Assembly (NCBI RefSeq): GCF_927798115.1
Contig: NZ_CAKMMG010000001.1
Coordinates: 434,001 to 498,000 of the forward strand
DNA: 64,000 nt
Reading direction: 5' to 3'
Origin: Paenibacillus auburnensis
GTDB lineage: Bacteria; Bacillota; Bacilli; Paenibacillales; Paenibacillaceae
Both the position numbers and the translations under genes were made by a program. This document shows, in pieces, positions 16,482 through 25,527 of this stretch; the first letter of the stretch is position 1, and each line of letters starts with the position of its first letter. Under the pieces are notes generated by a model that saw only the letters and a program-made list of their open reading frames with translations, ran no database searches and had not been told where the DNA came from.

Positions 16482-17135
16482 TTATTTAGCCGCCTGCGGA
16501 ACAGTTTCCCAGTCTTTCAGGAAACGCTCAATACCGCTGTCAGTCAGCGGGTGTTTCCAGAGGGAAGGGAGCAGGGAGCCAGGGATTGTTGCAATGTGCG
16601 CTCCGGCAATGGCCGCTTCCTCTACATGTGCGATGTTGCGGATGCTGGCAGCAATAATTTCAGAAGACAGTCCGTAGTTGGTCAGGATGGTTTTGAGATC
16701 CTTGATCAGCTTCATACCGTCTACACCGATATCATCCAGACGTCCAACGAACGGGCTGATATAAGTTGCGCCTGCTTTGGCGGCCATCAGGCCTTGAGCG
16801 GCGGAGAATATGAGGGTAACGTTGGTTTTGATCCCTTTTTTAGTCAGCTCGTAGCAGGCAGCCAGTCCATCTTCGGTCATAGGCAGTTTAATTACTACGT
16901 TAGGTGCCCATTCTGCGATTTCGAAGGCTTCCTTAAGCATTTCTTCGGTTGTAAGGCCAATAACCTCTGCACTTACAGGACCAGGTACAATCTCAACGAT
17001 TTCTTTAATGACATCTTTGAACAGTCTGCCTTCTTTGGCGATCAGCGACGGGTTAGTCGTCACGCCATCCACTAATCCGAGGCGGGTAATACGTTTGATT
17101 TCTTCAATGTTTCCGGTATCCAAGAAAAATTTCAT
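16482..17135 (-). CDS. fsa: Fructose-6-phosphate aldolase / transaldolase (TalC type)
   Basis: A 217-residue class I aldolase of the short transaldolase family: [28 protein letters not shown], the Schiff-base lysine in [13 protein letters not shown] (about residue 85) and [11 protein letters not shown]. The family includes true transaldolases of the pentose phosphate pathway and fructose-6-phosphate aldolases; sequence alone does not separate them. rpiA lies 2 kb away on the other strand, so pentose phosphate functions are gathered loosely here. It is monocistronic. The start ATG is the canonical MKFFLDT. Confidence 0.9.
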   Translation of the reverse strand: MKFFLDTGNIEEIKRITRLGLVDGVTTNPSLIAKEGRLFKDVIKEIVEIVPGPVSAEVIGLTTEEMLKEAFEIAEWAPNVVIKLPMTEDGLAACYELTKKGIKTNVTLIFSAAQGLMAAKAGATYISPFVGRLDDIGVDGMKLIKDLKTILTNYGLSSEIIAASIRNIAHVEEAAIAGAHIATIPGSLLPSLWKHPLTDSGIERFLKDWETVPQAAK

Positions 17136-17358
17136 TGTAAATTATTCCTCCCTTGATTTCATATGGATTGACAAACATTGTACATAACTTCATTATGTAT
17201 CATGCCACCTGAAGTTTCAACTGTTAATATGAATATTTCAAAATAACTTTATAGAACACCTCTTAGAAAAAAATGAATTCCACCTTTAGACCATTTCCCG
17301 GCACGTTCCTCCCATGATAATATAGAAACGGTATTGCTTAAAAAGTTGCGAATGGCTG

Positions 17359-17835
17359 GTGACAGTGATGATAACTGTAATTGCCGGAGTTGCCCTGTTT
17401 CTGCTGGCAACTGCCGGACTTCTCGCCTACCAGAACAGCAGGCTGATCACTGAACAGGAAGCTGACAGCACTGCGGTCCCCACGGGGATGTTGATGTATT
17501 CCGTGATTAATGAACGATTTTTGGAGAATGAAGAAAGACCTGAAGCTGTCCCCCTATTTCAGTACACAGTGTTATCGGAGCCGGGTGAGCAGCTTTCTCC
17601 GGGAGAAACCGGAACAACGTTTGCCCTATGCCGTGTACCGGCCGGTACCGGAGAAATGATTCTTTGGGACGCACAAAACTGGATGGTGAACAATATCCGC
17701 AAGGCTGCTATCCAGGGTGTGCTGATGGAGCATTCCGGATTTCCTGATAAAGCTGCCCGCAAAGGCGAGAAAGAGCTGATCGTAAATCTGGAGGCTACGG
17801 TAAAGGAGGAAACCGGACATGCAGATTCATATTAA
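17359..17835 (+). CDS. Membrane-anchored protein of unknown function
   Basis: A 158-residue protein with one N-terminal hydrophobic helix (about residues 3-24, ITVIAGVALFLLATAGLLAY) and a soluble remainder with no recognised domain. The start is uncertain: GTG at 17359 and ATG at 17368 are both in frame, and neither has a clear ribosome binding site. Its last 17 bases overlap the macro-domain gene, and the AAGGAGG of that gene lies inside its 3' end, so the two are translationally linked. No function can be assigned. Confidence 0.65.
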   Translation: MTVMITVIAGVALFLLATAGLLAYQNSRLITEQEADSTAVPTGMLMYSVINERFLENEERPEAVPLFQYTVLSEPGEQLSPGETGTTFALCRVPAGTGEMILWDAQNWMVNNIRKAAIQGVLMEHSGFPDKAARKGEKELIVNLEATVKEETGHADSY

Positions 17836-18373
17836 TCATGTAGAGATCTCAGTCAGTGTAGGTGATATTACGACCTGGCAAGGCGATATGATTGTGAATG
17901 CCTCTAACTCGGGACTGTATGGAGGCGGAGGTGTGGATGGTGCGATCCATCGTGCAGGCGGGCCGCAAATTGCTGCCGAATGTGCGGTAATCCGCCAGAA
18001 GCAGGGAGGCATCCTGCCGGGGGAAGCTGCTGTTACCACTGCAGGAAAATTACCGTACCTGGGGATCATACATACCGTCGGACCGATTTGGAAAGGCGGC
18101 GGTGCAGGGGAGGCCGCAACTTTGGCCAAATGTTATATAAGCAGCCTTGACATGGCTATTGCCCGCGGCGCGCAAAGCATTGCTTTTCCGAACATTAGCA
18201 CGGGGGTTTATAATTTCCCTAAGCTGCTGGCCTGCCAGACGGCGCTTTCTACCGTGGTCCAATATGTGTCTGACAGGGATTCCCAGGTGCTGCCGCTGAA
18301 GACCATTGCGTTTATTTGCTTCGAGCAGGACAATGCTAAGCTGTATGAGGAAACGCTTAAAAGTTATATGTAA
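17819..18373 (+). CDS. Macro domain ADP-ribose-binding protein (YmdB-like)
   Basis: A 184-residue stand-alone macro domain. GDITTWQGDMIVNASNSGLYGGGGVDGAIHRAG is the family's diagnostic N-terminal block (read here in two parts: GDITTWQGD and VNASN with GGGGVDGAIH), and FPNISTGVYNFP is the substrate loop. Members of this group remove acetyl from O-acetyl-ADP-ribose or ADP-ribose from proteins. The catalytic asparagine (NASN) and the GVDGAIH aspartate are present. AAGGAGG lies 9 nt upstream, inside the preceding gene. A GNAT gene follows at once. Confidence 0.9.
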   Translation: MQIHINHVEISVSVGDITTWQGDMIVNASNSGLYGGGGVDGAIHRAGGPQIAAECAVIRQKQGGILPGEAAVTTAGKLPYLGIIHTVGPIWKGGGAGEAATLAKCYISSLDMAIARGAQSIAFPNISTGVYNFPKLLACQTALSTVVQYVSDRDSQVLPLKTIAFICFEQDNAKLYEETLKSYM

Positions 18374-18411
18374 AGAAACCGGAATGCCGGATGAAACGGG
18401 GGAAGCGGGAG

Positions 18412-18888
18412 ATGTCATCTGTTACTGAAGTGAAATTTGTTGAAGTCAATCCTGAGAATGAGGACCTGCACGGGCTGATCAGCCGTCTGGACGAAGATTT
18501 AAAGGTGCGGTATCCTCATGAAATGATTTATGTTGTGGATTTCTCCGATCCCAAAGTTCATGAAATGACCTTTGTAGTGGCTTATCTCAGCGGGAAACCG
18601 GTGGGCTGCGGAGGACTGCGGCCGCTTGACAGCGAGAGCAAGGTCATGGAACTGAAACGTTTCTACGTGGATCCGGGCAGCCGCAAGCAGGGGATTGCGA
18701 ACAAAATGCTGCTCTACCTGGAGGCCATAGCGATGGCTGCCGGCTGCGGGGAGATTAAGCTGGAGACGGGAATTAAGCAGCCGGAAGCTATCGCACTTTA
18801 CGTAAAACACGGCTATCGGCCGATTGATCTGTTCGGTCAATATATTGGAGATCCGGACAGCCTCTGCTACGGCAAAATATTGTCCTAA
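18412..18888 (+). CDS. GNAT family N-acetyltransferase
   Basis: A 158-residue acetyl-CoA-dependent acetyltransferase. The acetyl-CoA pyrophosphate loop is seen as VDPGSRKQGIANKML (R/Q-x-x-G-x-G/A form), preceded by the beta strand VMELKRFYV and followed by IKLETGIKQPEAIALYVKHGYRP. The substrate is unknown. I chose ATG 18412 with GGGGGAAG about 6 nt upstream; a longer start at 18391 lacks a ribosome binding site. It follows the macro-domain gene by 38 nt and probably shares its transcript. Confidence 0.85.
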   Translation: MSSVTEVKFVEVNPENEDLHGLISRLDEDLKVRYPHEMIYVVDFSDPKVHEMTFVVAYLSGKPVGCGGLRPLDSESKVMELKRFYVDPGSRKQGIANKMLLYLEAIAMAAGCGEIKLETGIKQPEAIALYVKHGYRPIDLFGQYIGDPDSLCYGKILS

Positions 18889-18894
18889 CCGCGG

Positions 18895-19092
18895 TTAAGC
18901 ATGGTATCTGCCGGAGGGTGCATTCAATACCCATTCGAGCATAAGGATCATATCCTCGAGTCTGCCGATCTGCGCGTTCAGGCTCTCCCGCTGTGGGCTG
19001 TCTGATTCAAGGGGGGCAAGGCGGGTCTCCAGAGATCTGCGCTGGAGCGTTAGTTCATTGATTTTGGATTGAATCTGATTTTCGGTTCTCAT
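18895..19092 (-). CDS. Small coiled-coil protein
   Basis: A 65-residue, strongly helical protein (MRTENQIQSKINELTLQRR, then LETRLAPLES and IGRLEDMILMLEWVL) with heptad spacing of leucines and isoleucines, so probably a short antiparallel or dimeric coiled coil. AGGAGG lies 8 nt before the ATG on the minus strand. The function is unknown. It is convergent with the GNAT gene 6 nt away and divergent from rpiA. Confidence 0.75.
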   Translation of the reverse strand: MRTENQIQSKINELTLQRRSLETRLAPLESDSPQRESLNAQIGRLEDMILMLEWVLNAPSGRYHA

Positions 19093-19165
19093 CCGGAATC
19101 CTCCTGGTGATTATAGATTAATGTCATGATTAGTTCATTATAACGGATAACATGGAGGTATTAAA

Positions 19166-19852
19166 ATGAGTGTCAATGTGAAGCAGCTGGCTGCGGAGAA
19201 AGCCGTGGAATATGTGCAGGACGGTATGAAGGTGGGACTGGGTACCGGTTCTACCGCCTATTGGGCCATCCGTAAGCTGGGAGAGCGCGTGCAGCAGGGT
19301 CTGAAAATTACCGCTGTCGCCACTTCCCAAGCTTCCGAGGATCAGGCGCGCGAGCTGGGGATTCCACTGGTTGCTTTTGGTGATATTGACAGCCTGGATC
19401 TGACCATTGACGGCGCGGATGAACTGGACGGGGAGCTTCAGCTGATTAAAGGGGGAGGCGGGGCTCTGCTGCGCGAGAAAATCGTAGCTATGGGCAGTAC
19501 CCGCATGATTGTTGTTGCCGACGAGAGTAAAGCGGTGCAGACGCTTGGTAAATTTCCGCTGCCGGTAGAGATCGTTCCCTTTGCCTGGGAATGGACGGTC
19601 GCGAAGCTTGCGAAGCTCGGCTGCAAACCGGAGCTGCGCCGAAGCGGCGATGAGCTCTACAAGACGGACAACGGCAATTATATTGCCGACTGCCGGTTTG
19701 AAGTTATAGCTTCCGCTCCTGAACTGGCCTTATCGCTGCAGGGCATTTCAGGAGTGGTGGATCACGGGCTGTTCATCGGAATCGCCAGCATGGCGATTAT
19801 CGGCAAGAATGACGGCAGCATCGAAATTATCGAAGGTGAGACCCATCTCTAA
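19166..19852 (+). CDS. rpiA: Ribose-5-phosphate isomerase A
   Basis: A 228-residue cytoplasmic enzyme that interconverts ribose 5-phosphate and ribulose 5-phosphate. The family motifs are present in order: GLGTGSTAYW (phosphate loop), TIDGADELDG (catalytic aspartates), IKGGGGALLREKIVA (catalytic glutamate/lysine region) and a C-terminal VVDHGLFIGIA. The length is standard. GGAGG lies about 7 nt before the ATG. The stop overlaps the following VanZ-family gene by about 17 nt. Confidence 0.95.
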   Translation: MSVNVKQLAAEKAVEYVQDGMKVGLGTGSTAYWAIRKLGERVQQGLKITAVATSQASEDQARELGIPLVAFGDIDSLDLTIDGADELDGELQLIKGGGGALLREKIVAMGSTRMIVVADESKAVQTLGKFPLPVEIVPFAWEWTVAKLAKLGCKPELRRSGDELYKTDNGNYIADCRFEVIASAPELALSLQGISGVVDHGLFIGIASMAIIGKNDGSIEIIEGETHL

Positions 19853-20327
19853 ACCGCGAAAACAACGAAGCAGTCCTTCACGTACCGGCAGTTCACAGAT
19901 CCGTCCACGGCTGCAGCTTGGGAAATGGATGCTGCTGTTTGTGTATAGTGCAGCTGTGATATACTGGATGTTTCTTGGTTTTGGACGAACGGTCCGGACG
20001 GAGGGGCCGCTAAAATATAATCTGGAGCTGCTTCGCACCGTAAAGCTATATTTTAATTTGGATAACGGAGTATCCGTCACCGGCAGATTGATTAATCTCG
20101 TTGGCAATGTGGCCGTATTCATTCCGTTTGGCGTGTTATTCCCGTTGCTGCTGAGAAAATTCCGTTCCTTATTCATACTGACCTTATGGGAAGTTCCTAG
20201 TATTTTGCTGCTTGAAATTTTTCAGATGCTGCTGCGGGTCGGCAGCTTCGATGTTGATGATCTGCTGCTCAATCTAATAGGTGTATGGTTAGGATATTTA
20301 TTGCTTCGTATCAATAAACACATTTAG
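19836..20327 (+). CDS. VanZ family membrane protein
   Basis: A protein of about 163 residues with a basic N-terminus and four hydrophobic helices. LVYSA-like LLFVYSAAVIYWMFLG, LVGNVAVFIPFGVLFPLL and SFDVDDLLLNLIGVWLGYLLL are the VanZ-like (PF04892) landmarks; the DVDD-x-x-x-N element is strongly conserved. The role of such proteins is unclear; VanZ itself raises teicoplanin resistance. The start is uncertain: GTG 19836 overlaps the end of rpiA by 17 nt, and an ATG at 19809 would overlap by 44 nt. It sits between rpiA and a GNAT gene in a tight operon. Confidence 0.8.
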   Translation: MRPISKPRKQRSSPSRTGSSQIRPRLQLGKWMLLFVYSAAVIYWMFLGFGRTVRTEGPLKYNLELLRTVKLYFNLDNGVSVTGRLINLVGNVAVFIPFGVLFPLLLRKFRSLFILTLWEVPSILLLEIFQMLLRVGSFDVDDLLLNLIGVWLGYLLLRINKHI

Positions 20328-20341
20328 GAGGATTAACATTT

Positions 20342-20782
20342 ATGCTGATAGATCTGAAGCAGCGCGTCGGAACAGCTGAAGTGGATGAGCTGCTGTCTTA
20401 CGCCGTTATCGATGAACCGGATGCGCTGTGGCGCGCTTCAGCCGAATACAGCAAGCATGCTGCGCTGCAGCTGTGCGGCTGGGAAGAAGAGGGGTTGTTG
20501 CTAGGCCTGGTAGGCTTTGAAGAGACCGAGGACGGTTCACTGGACATCCGCCACATTGCTGTTCTGCCTGAGAACAGAGGCAAGGGTTATGCACGCGGCA
20601 TGATTCTTGAGCTGCTGACTGCCCGTCAGCCGCGTTACTTGCTTGCAGAGACTGAAGATGAGATTGCTGCGGATTTTTACCGTGCGCTGGGTTTCATGGT
20701 GTACAGTCTTGGCGAGAATCCGGCGGGCATTGAGATGTTCCGCTGTGTGTATGAAGTAGAAGAGACTGAGGACGAAGAATAA
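20342..20782 (+). CDS. GNAT family N-acetyltransferase
   Basis: A 146-residue acetyltransferase. DIRHIAVLPENRGKGYARGMI shows the beta4 strand and the R/Q-x-x-G-x-G acetyl-CoA loop (here in two overlapping parts, HIAVLPENRGKGYA), followed by LAETEDEIAADFYRALGF. The substrate is unknown. AGGAGG lies 9 nt before the ATG, 15 nt after the VanZ-family gene. The C-terminus is acidic (EVEETEDEE). A strong terminator follows. Confidence 0.85.
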   Translation: MLIDLKQRVGTAEVDELLSYAVIDEPDALWRASAEYSKHAALQLCGWEEEGLLLGLVGFEETEDGSLDIRHIAVLPENRGKGYARGMILELLTARQPRYLLAETEDEIAADFYRALGFMVYSLGENPAGIEMFRCVYEVEETEDEE

Positions 20783-20810
20783 AGGGCACTCCGCTGGTGC
20801 CGTTCAAATG

Positions 20811-20846
20811 AAGCTATCCGGGAGCCCCTCCTGGGTAGCTTTTTTG
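20811..20846 (+). terminator. Terminator of the rpiA operon
   Basis: AAGCTATCCGGGAG pairs with CTCCTGGGTAGCTT around CCC, followed by a T run. Confidence 0.88.
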
Positions 20847-20892
20847 TTGTTTTTGGGGAGTGAAAGAATCCGCAGAAAGGAGCCGTGCCGGG

Positions 20893-20937
20893 TTGACTTT
20901 TTAGGCTGATGACAATATAGTTTTACTGTGAAACTAT
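20893..20937 (+). promoter_or_regulatory. marR-mmpL promoter and operator
   Basis: TTGACT (20893-20898), a 17-nt spacer and TATAGT (20916-20921). ATAGTTT and AAACTAT (20917-20937) form a perfect 7-bp inverted repeat over the -10 and the start region. It is a typical MarR self-regulation layout. Confidence 0.85.
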
Positions 20938-20971
20938 TCTATACGTGAACTAATGGCTGGAGGGGGCATGA

Positions 20972-21448
20972 GTGGTGGATAAAGAGGCGGAGCAGTGGAT
21001 CAACCGCTATTTGGATGCCTACCTGGTAGTGACAAGGCAGGTTAGTACTAGAATCAAGGAGCGGATATTGGAAGGATTGACGAATGATCAGTTTATGATT
21101 CTGCGTCTGATCAAGGGACAGGAGATGTGTACCTCCACCTATCTGGCGGAAGCCGTATGTGTCGGAAAAAGCTCGATTACCGCGATTATTAACCGTCTGG
21201 TGGAGGCAGGGATGATTGAACGGACCCGTGATGAGAATGACCGGCGCCTGGTCTATCTGTCGCTGACGGAGCTAGGGAAACAGGGGTTTGAGGTAGCTGA
21301 TAAGCAGGTAAAGGAAGTGATTTCTCCATATCTGTTTCATTTTGCAGAGGAGGATATCGAGAAATTCATCACCATGTTTGAGAAGCTGGCATTTTTAATG
21401 CAGGAGAAACAGGAGGTAGAAACGATTGAAGACCATACTGAAAGCTAG
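20972..21448 (+). CDS. MarR family transcriptional repressor
   Basis: A 158-residue winged-helix regulator: TNDQFMILRLIKGQEMCTS, the recognition region AVCVGKSSITAIINRLVEAGMI and the wing RTRDENDRRLVYLSLTELG. The start is GTG at 20972 with GGAGGGGG upstream; a nearby ATG at 20968 is out of frame and stops after four codons. It overlaps the MMPL gene by 23 nt, so the two are translationally coupled, and it should repress both from the inverted repeat at 20917-20937. Confidence 0.9.
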   Translation: MVDKEAEQWINRYLDAYLVVTRQVSTRIKERILEGLTNDQFMILRLIKGQEMCTSTYLAEAVCVGKSSITAIINRLVEAGMIERTRDENDRRLVYLSLTELGKQGFEVADKQVKEVISPYLFHFAEEDIEKFITMFEKLAFLMQEKQEVETIEDHTES

Positions 21449-24400
21449 ATGGGCTGTGATAACAGTCTGGCTTGCCGTCGCTGTTGTGTTATTCATGACT
21501 GCACCGGCCATGTCTGACCTGGTTCGCGAGAAGGGGCAAATCTCCGTTCCGGACGGATATACCTCTTCGCGTGCAGCCGAAATTATGCGGGAGGTCGCAG
21601 CTGCCAAGGGCGGAGAGACGCTGCATCAGGTAGCCCTTGTGTTCAATAAGCCGGAGGGACTTAGCGCCGAAGATAAAGAGAGCATCAAACAAGGCGTGGA
21701 GAAGCTGGCTGGAGATAAGGAGGCACTTAAGCTTGACTCCATAACAGATCCTTTTTCGCAGTCAGAGCTGGCGGATACGCTGATTGCCAAAGACGGTAAT
21801 ACCATCATGGTGGCACTGTCTGTAAAAGGCGGAGAGGAAGAGGTAAAAGCGTTGCCGGATAAGGTGGATGAATTGCTCGGAGATGTCACTGCCGATCATT
21901 ATCTGACCAGTGAAGGGCTGATCACCGAGGATACGATTGTCAGCTCGGAAGCCGGCCTGAAGAAATCAGAATACATTACCGTTATTTTTATTCTGCTGAT
22001 TCTGTTCGTTGTGTTCCGTTCCTTCGTCGCGCCGTTTGTGCCGCTGCTGACGGTGGGACTGAGTTATATTGTATCGCAGTCGATCGTATCCTTCCTGGTT
22101 GACCGTTTTGACTTCCCATTATCGACCTTCACACAAATCTTCATGGTCGCCGTGATGTTCGGGATCGGGACGGATTACTGTATTCTGCTGATCAGCCGCT
22201 TTAAGGAAGAAATGGCTACTGCAGAAGATACGAAAAGCGCCATTATCTCAACTTACCGCAAGGCAGGAGGCACGGTGTTCTATTCGGGTCTTGCTGTGTT
22301 CGTCGGCTTTTTGGCAATCGGCCTCTCGAAGTTCATGCTGTACCGTTCAGCGGTGGCCGTGGCGGTAGGGATCGCTGTAATGCTGTTGGCCCTAGTGACC
22401 GTAGTTCCTTTCTTTATGGCCGTCCTGGGCAAAAAGCTGTTCTGGCCTTCAAGCAGCAAGCTGGAGCATAGTGAAAGCCGGATATGGGGAGCGGCAGGTT
22501 CCTTCTCGTTGAAAAGACCTTGGGCGGCGCTGCTGATTGTAGCGGCTGTCGTTGCTCCGTTCCTGGTTACTTACGACGGGAAGCTGTCTTTCAACAGCAT
22601 GGATGAAATCGGCCCGAATTACGCCTCGGTAAAAGGCTTTAATATCATTTCGGAGAGCTTTGGCCCGGGTGAATCGATGCCGGGTAAAATCGTGATTAAA
22701 AATGACGACCGTATGGACAGCTCGGAATATATGGGCTTAGCTGAAAAAATCAGCCGTGAGCTGGAAAAGGTGGATGGTGTCAAGTCCGTACGCAGTATGT
22801 CACGTCCAACCGGGGAACAAATTAATGATTTCCTGATTCCGACCCAGGTCGCTACCCTGTCAGATGGTCTGGATCAGAGCAATGACGGACTGAACAAGAT
22901 CCAGTCAGGGCTTGCGGAAGCAAGTAAGCAGCTGAGCGACAATGAACCGAAGCTCCAGGAGGCTGTATCCGGCAGTGCGAAGCTGACGGAAGGAACGGCG
23001 GAGCTCAAACAGGGCATTGCTGCACTGGGAGACGGCCTCTCCCGGATTGAGAGCGGCATTAAGAGCGGCTCAGCAGGTGCCGGAGAGATCAAAGCCGGTC
23101 TGGCCCAGGCAGCAGCCAGTGCGAAGCAGCTGGCAGATGCGAATGCTGCGCTGCTCCAAGGCTATAAGAAGATTGGCGCAGGGTTGACTGCGCTTGACGG
23201 AGGCCTTGGCGGGCTGCAAACACAGCTTGAAGGTGTAGCTTCCGCATTAACCGGGCTGGATGCTTCATTCACCGGCCTTGAAGGCAGTCATCCTGAGCTG
23301 CTTCAAGATATGAATTACCAGACAATCAAAGGTACCGTCACTCAAACCGGCACAGGTGCTTCACAACTTGCAGCAGGGCTCGGCCAGATTTCCGGCCAGC
23401 TTCAAAGCGCATCGGCAGGCTTGACTGAAGCTAATGCCGGTTATGCCAAGGCGGCGGCAGGTCAGACTGCACTTGCCCAGGGTCTTGAGAAGCTGGTGGC
23501 CGGAATCGGACAGCTGCAGACAGGGCTGAACCAGGCGGCAGCCGGCCAGGGCCGGATTGTGGACCAGATTCCGTCGATCAGCAGCGGGCTGGATCAGCTG
23601 CAGGGCGGACAACAGCAGCTGGCTGACGGATTTGGACAGCTGACCGGGCAGATTGGCGAGCTCACCAGCGGACTTAGCGACAGTGCGGACGGCCTTAAGC
23701 AGATCACCACGGGCCTGAGTTCTGCCCAGGATTACCTGCAGCAGATTCAGGATGCCAAAGACGATGAGCTGAGCGGATTCTTTGTTCCGGCGGAAGCTCT
23801 GGAAGCCGAAGGCATGCAGCAGGTGTTTGACACTTATCTGTCTGATGACCGCAAGGTAATGACGCTGGATGTTGTATTCTCTTATAATCCTTACAGCTCT
23901 GAAGCGATTGACAGTATGGGAGATATTCAAGCGGCAGTGGACCGTGCGGTCAAAGGCACGAAGTTGGAAAATGCCGAGACGGCCATCAGCGGTGTAACCA
24001 GCACCTACAGCGATTTGCAAAAGATCTCTAATGAGGACTATACACGGACGGTTGTGCTGATGCTTGCGGGGATATTTATCATTCTCGTATTGCTGCTGCG
24101 GTCGGTAATCATGCCGCTGTATCTGATTGTATCACTGGTAATCACTTACTTTACGGCGCTAGGCATAACGGAAGCAATCTTCGTGAATCTGCTGGATTAT
24201 TCCGGAATTACCTGGACCACACCGTTCTTCAGCTTCGTAATGCTGATTGCATTAGGAGTGGATTATAGTATCTTCCTGATGGCCCGTTTTAACGAGAACA
24301 AAACATGGGATGTTCGTGAAGCAATTCTGCATGCGATGCGCAATATGGGTACGGTTATCCTGTCAGCGGTAGTCATACTGGGAGGCACCTTTGCTTCCAT

Positions 24401-24587
24401 GTATCCATCCGGCGTATTGTCGATGATGCAGATTGCCACTGTGGTACTCTCGGGGCTTGCCCTGTACGCCTTGGTCTTCCTGCCGTTCTTCGTACCTGTT
24501 ATGGTCCGTATGTTCGGCCGCGCGAACTGGTGGCCGTTTGGCGTTAAGGACAGCGGAGAGACAACGAAGCATGATCTGCATATGTAA
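21426..24587 (+). CDS. MMPL/RND-type membrane transporter
   Basis: A 1053-residue transporter with two RND-like halves. Each half has six helices, with MFGIGTDYCILLISRFKEE and MLIALGVDYSIFLMARFNE carrying the GxDY motifs needed for proton coupling. Between them, residues of about 470-780 form a long extracellular region of repeated L..G...L..G heptads (QLADGFGQLTGQIGELTSG and similar), predicted coiled coil as in YhgE/MmpL-like proteins. It likely exports lipids or hydrophobic drugs. The start is TTG, 8 nt after GGAGGT, inside the marR gene. The usual length of such MMPL proteins is 700-1050, so this is a long form because of the heptad domain. Confidence 0.9.
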   Translation: MKTILKARWAVITVWLAVAVVLFMTAPAMSDLVREKGQISVPDGYTSSRAAEIMREVAAAKGGETLHQVALVFNKPEGLSAEDKESIKQGVEKLAGDKEALKLDSITDPFSQSELADTLIAKDGNTIMVALSVKGGEEEVKALPDKVDELLGDVTADHYLTSEGLITEDTIVSSEAGLKKSEYITVIFILLILFVVFRSFVAPFVPLLTVGLSYIVSQSIVSFLVDRFDFPLSTFTQIFMVAVMFGIGTDYCILLISRFKEEMATAEDTKSAIISTYRKAGGTVFYSGLAVFVGFLAIGLSKFMLYRSAVAVAVGIAVMLLALVTVVPFFMAVLGKKLFWPSSSKLEHSESRIWGAAGSFSLKRPWAALLIVAAVVAPFLVTYDGKLSFNSMDEIGPNYASVKGFNIISESFGPGESMPGKIVIKNDDRMDSSEYMGLAEKISRELEKVDGVKSVRSMSRPTGEQINDFLIPTQVATLSDGLDQSNDGLNKIQSGLAEASKQLSDNEPKLQEAVSGSAKLTEGTAELKQGIAALGDGLSRIESGIKSGSAGAGEIKAGLAQAAASAKQLADANAALLQGYKKIGAGLTALDGGLGGLQTQLEGVASALTGLDASFTGLEGSHPELLQDMNYQTIKGTVTQTGTGASQLAAGLGQISGQLQSASAGLTEANAGYAKAAAGQTALAQGLEKLVAGIGQLQTGLNQAAAGQGRIVDQIPSISSGLDQLQGGQQQLADGFGQLTGQIGELTSGLSDSADGLKQITTGLSSAQDYLQQIQDAKDDELSGFFVPAEALEAEGMQQVFDTYLSDDRKVMTLDVVFSYNPYSSEAIDSMGDIQAAVDRAVKGTKLENAETAISGVTSTYSDLQKISNEDYTRTVVLMLAGIFIILVLLLRSVIMPLYLIVSLVITYFTALGITEAIFVNLLDYSGITWTTPFFSFVMLIALGVDYSIFLMARFNENKTWDVREAILHAMRNMGTVILSAVVILGGTFASMYPSGVLSMMQIATVVLSGLALYALVFLPFFVPVMVRMFGRANWWPFGVKDSGETTKHDLHM

Positions 24588-24617
24588 ATGGCGGCTTCCT
24601 TCTAAATAAGCAGCAAA

Positions 24618-24665
24618 AAGAACCTCTGTGAATTACTGGTGTCCCAGTCATACTCAGAGGTTCTT
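24618..24665. terminator. Terminator between the MMPL and TPR genes
   Basis: AAGAACCTCTG pairs with CAGAGGTTCTT, with an inner ACTGG/CCAGT stem, followed by TTGTTTC. It lies between convergent genes. Confidence 0.85.
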
Positions 24666-24700
24666 GTTTCAAAGCATAGAGTTATGTAGCAGTGCATACC

Positions 24701-25372
24701 TTAACGCATCTTTGCAAAAAAGCTGCGCAGTGCCCAGCCGCGTTCCTGGCGTTTCTTGTATTTCGGGAGGGAGCGGTAGATTGCCGTTGATTCCTCAAAA
24801 GCCCGTTTGGCATCCTCATTCCTGCCGAGTGCCTTATACATAGAGCCGGCAAGGTAGTAGGCTTCACTGGATGAAGACTGAATCTCTTGAAATTGGCTCA
24901 CGTAGTACAGCGCTTTGTCCTGATCTACACCACGGAACGTCTCTGCGAGCTGGAGATAAGGCTGGCCGTATCGTGCCCTGCGGTTGATCTCAAGTCCCTG
25001 CAGCATCTGAGCTTCACCTTCCGGCATCAGACCCAGCTTCAGATTCACGTATCCGAGCTCCACCCAATATTCGGCGGATTGTTCATACCGGTCGGTGATC
25101 TGCAGGAGAAGATCTTTGGATTCGCTGTACCGCTTGCGTTCTACAAGTAGCCGGGCCAGTTCAAATTTGGCGGAGACATCGTTTGGATTGAGCGAAATGG
25201 TCGTCCGCAGTCTGGAAATTTGTCGGCTCCGCCGGAAGGGTCTGGTGATGCTGGGGAAGATGCCGACGTAACGGCGGTCCAGGAAATATAGAATCACCAG
25301 CAAAACAATCAAGGCAAGAAAAGGATTGCCCACCAGACGGTATAGCAGTAAAAAGCCCAAGATTTTAAACAT
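24701..25372 (-). CDS. Membrane-anchored tetratricopeptide repeat protein
   Basis: A 223-residue protein. Residues of about 1-30 hold one long or two close membrane helices (FLLLYRLVG and LALIVLLVILYFL), then a basic stretch (RPFRRSRQISRLR), then about four TPR helical hairpins containing AKFELARLLVERKRYSES, WVELGYVNLKLGLMPEGE and YYLAGSMYKALGRNEDAKRAFEE. TPR domains act as protein-protein scaffolds; the partner is unknown. It is monocistronic on the minus strand and divergent from the aldo/keto reductase gene. Confidence 0.82.
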   Translation of the reverse strand: MFKILGFLLLYRLVGNPFLALIVLLVILYFLDRRYVGIFPSITRPFRRSRQISRLRTTISLNPNDVSAKFELARLLVERKRYSESKDLLLQITDRYEQSAEYWVELGYVNLKLGLMPEGEAQMLQGLEINRRARYGQPYLQLAETFRGVDQDKALYYVSQFQEIQSSSSEAYYLAGSMYKALGRNEDAKRAFEESTAIYRSLPKYKKRQERGWALRSFFAKMR

Positions 25373-25527
25373 GAATTCCCTCCGTTAAAATGGTAACTCC
25401 GGATTGGCATTTCGATTAACATCGAACTGCAGAGCAGGGTAATTATACCATATCTCTGCCATATTCCACGATGTCATTTCTATACGAAGACGCTTTATAT
25501 TCTATATAATGAAAGAAGGATAAGAGA

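Noticed and set aside
18895..19092. Shadow frame of the preceding GNAT gene
   Set aside because: The idea that it is a shadow was dropped: it does not overlap the GNAT gene and has a strong RBS and coiled-coil pattern, so it is kept as a gene.
23361..24020. 219-codon frame on the minus strand
   Set aside because: It is opposite the repetitive heptad region of the MMPL protein, which gives long shadow frames because of its biased codons.
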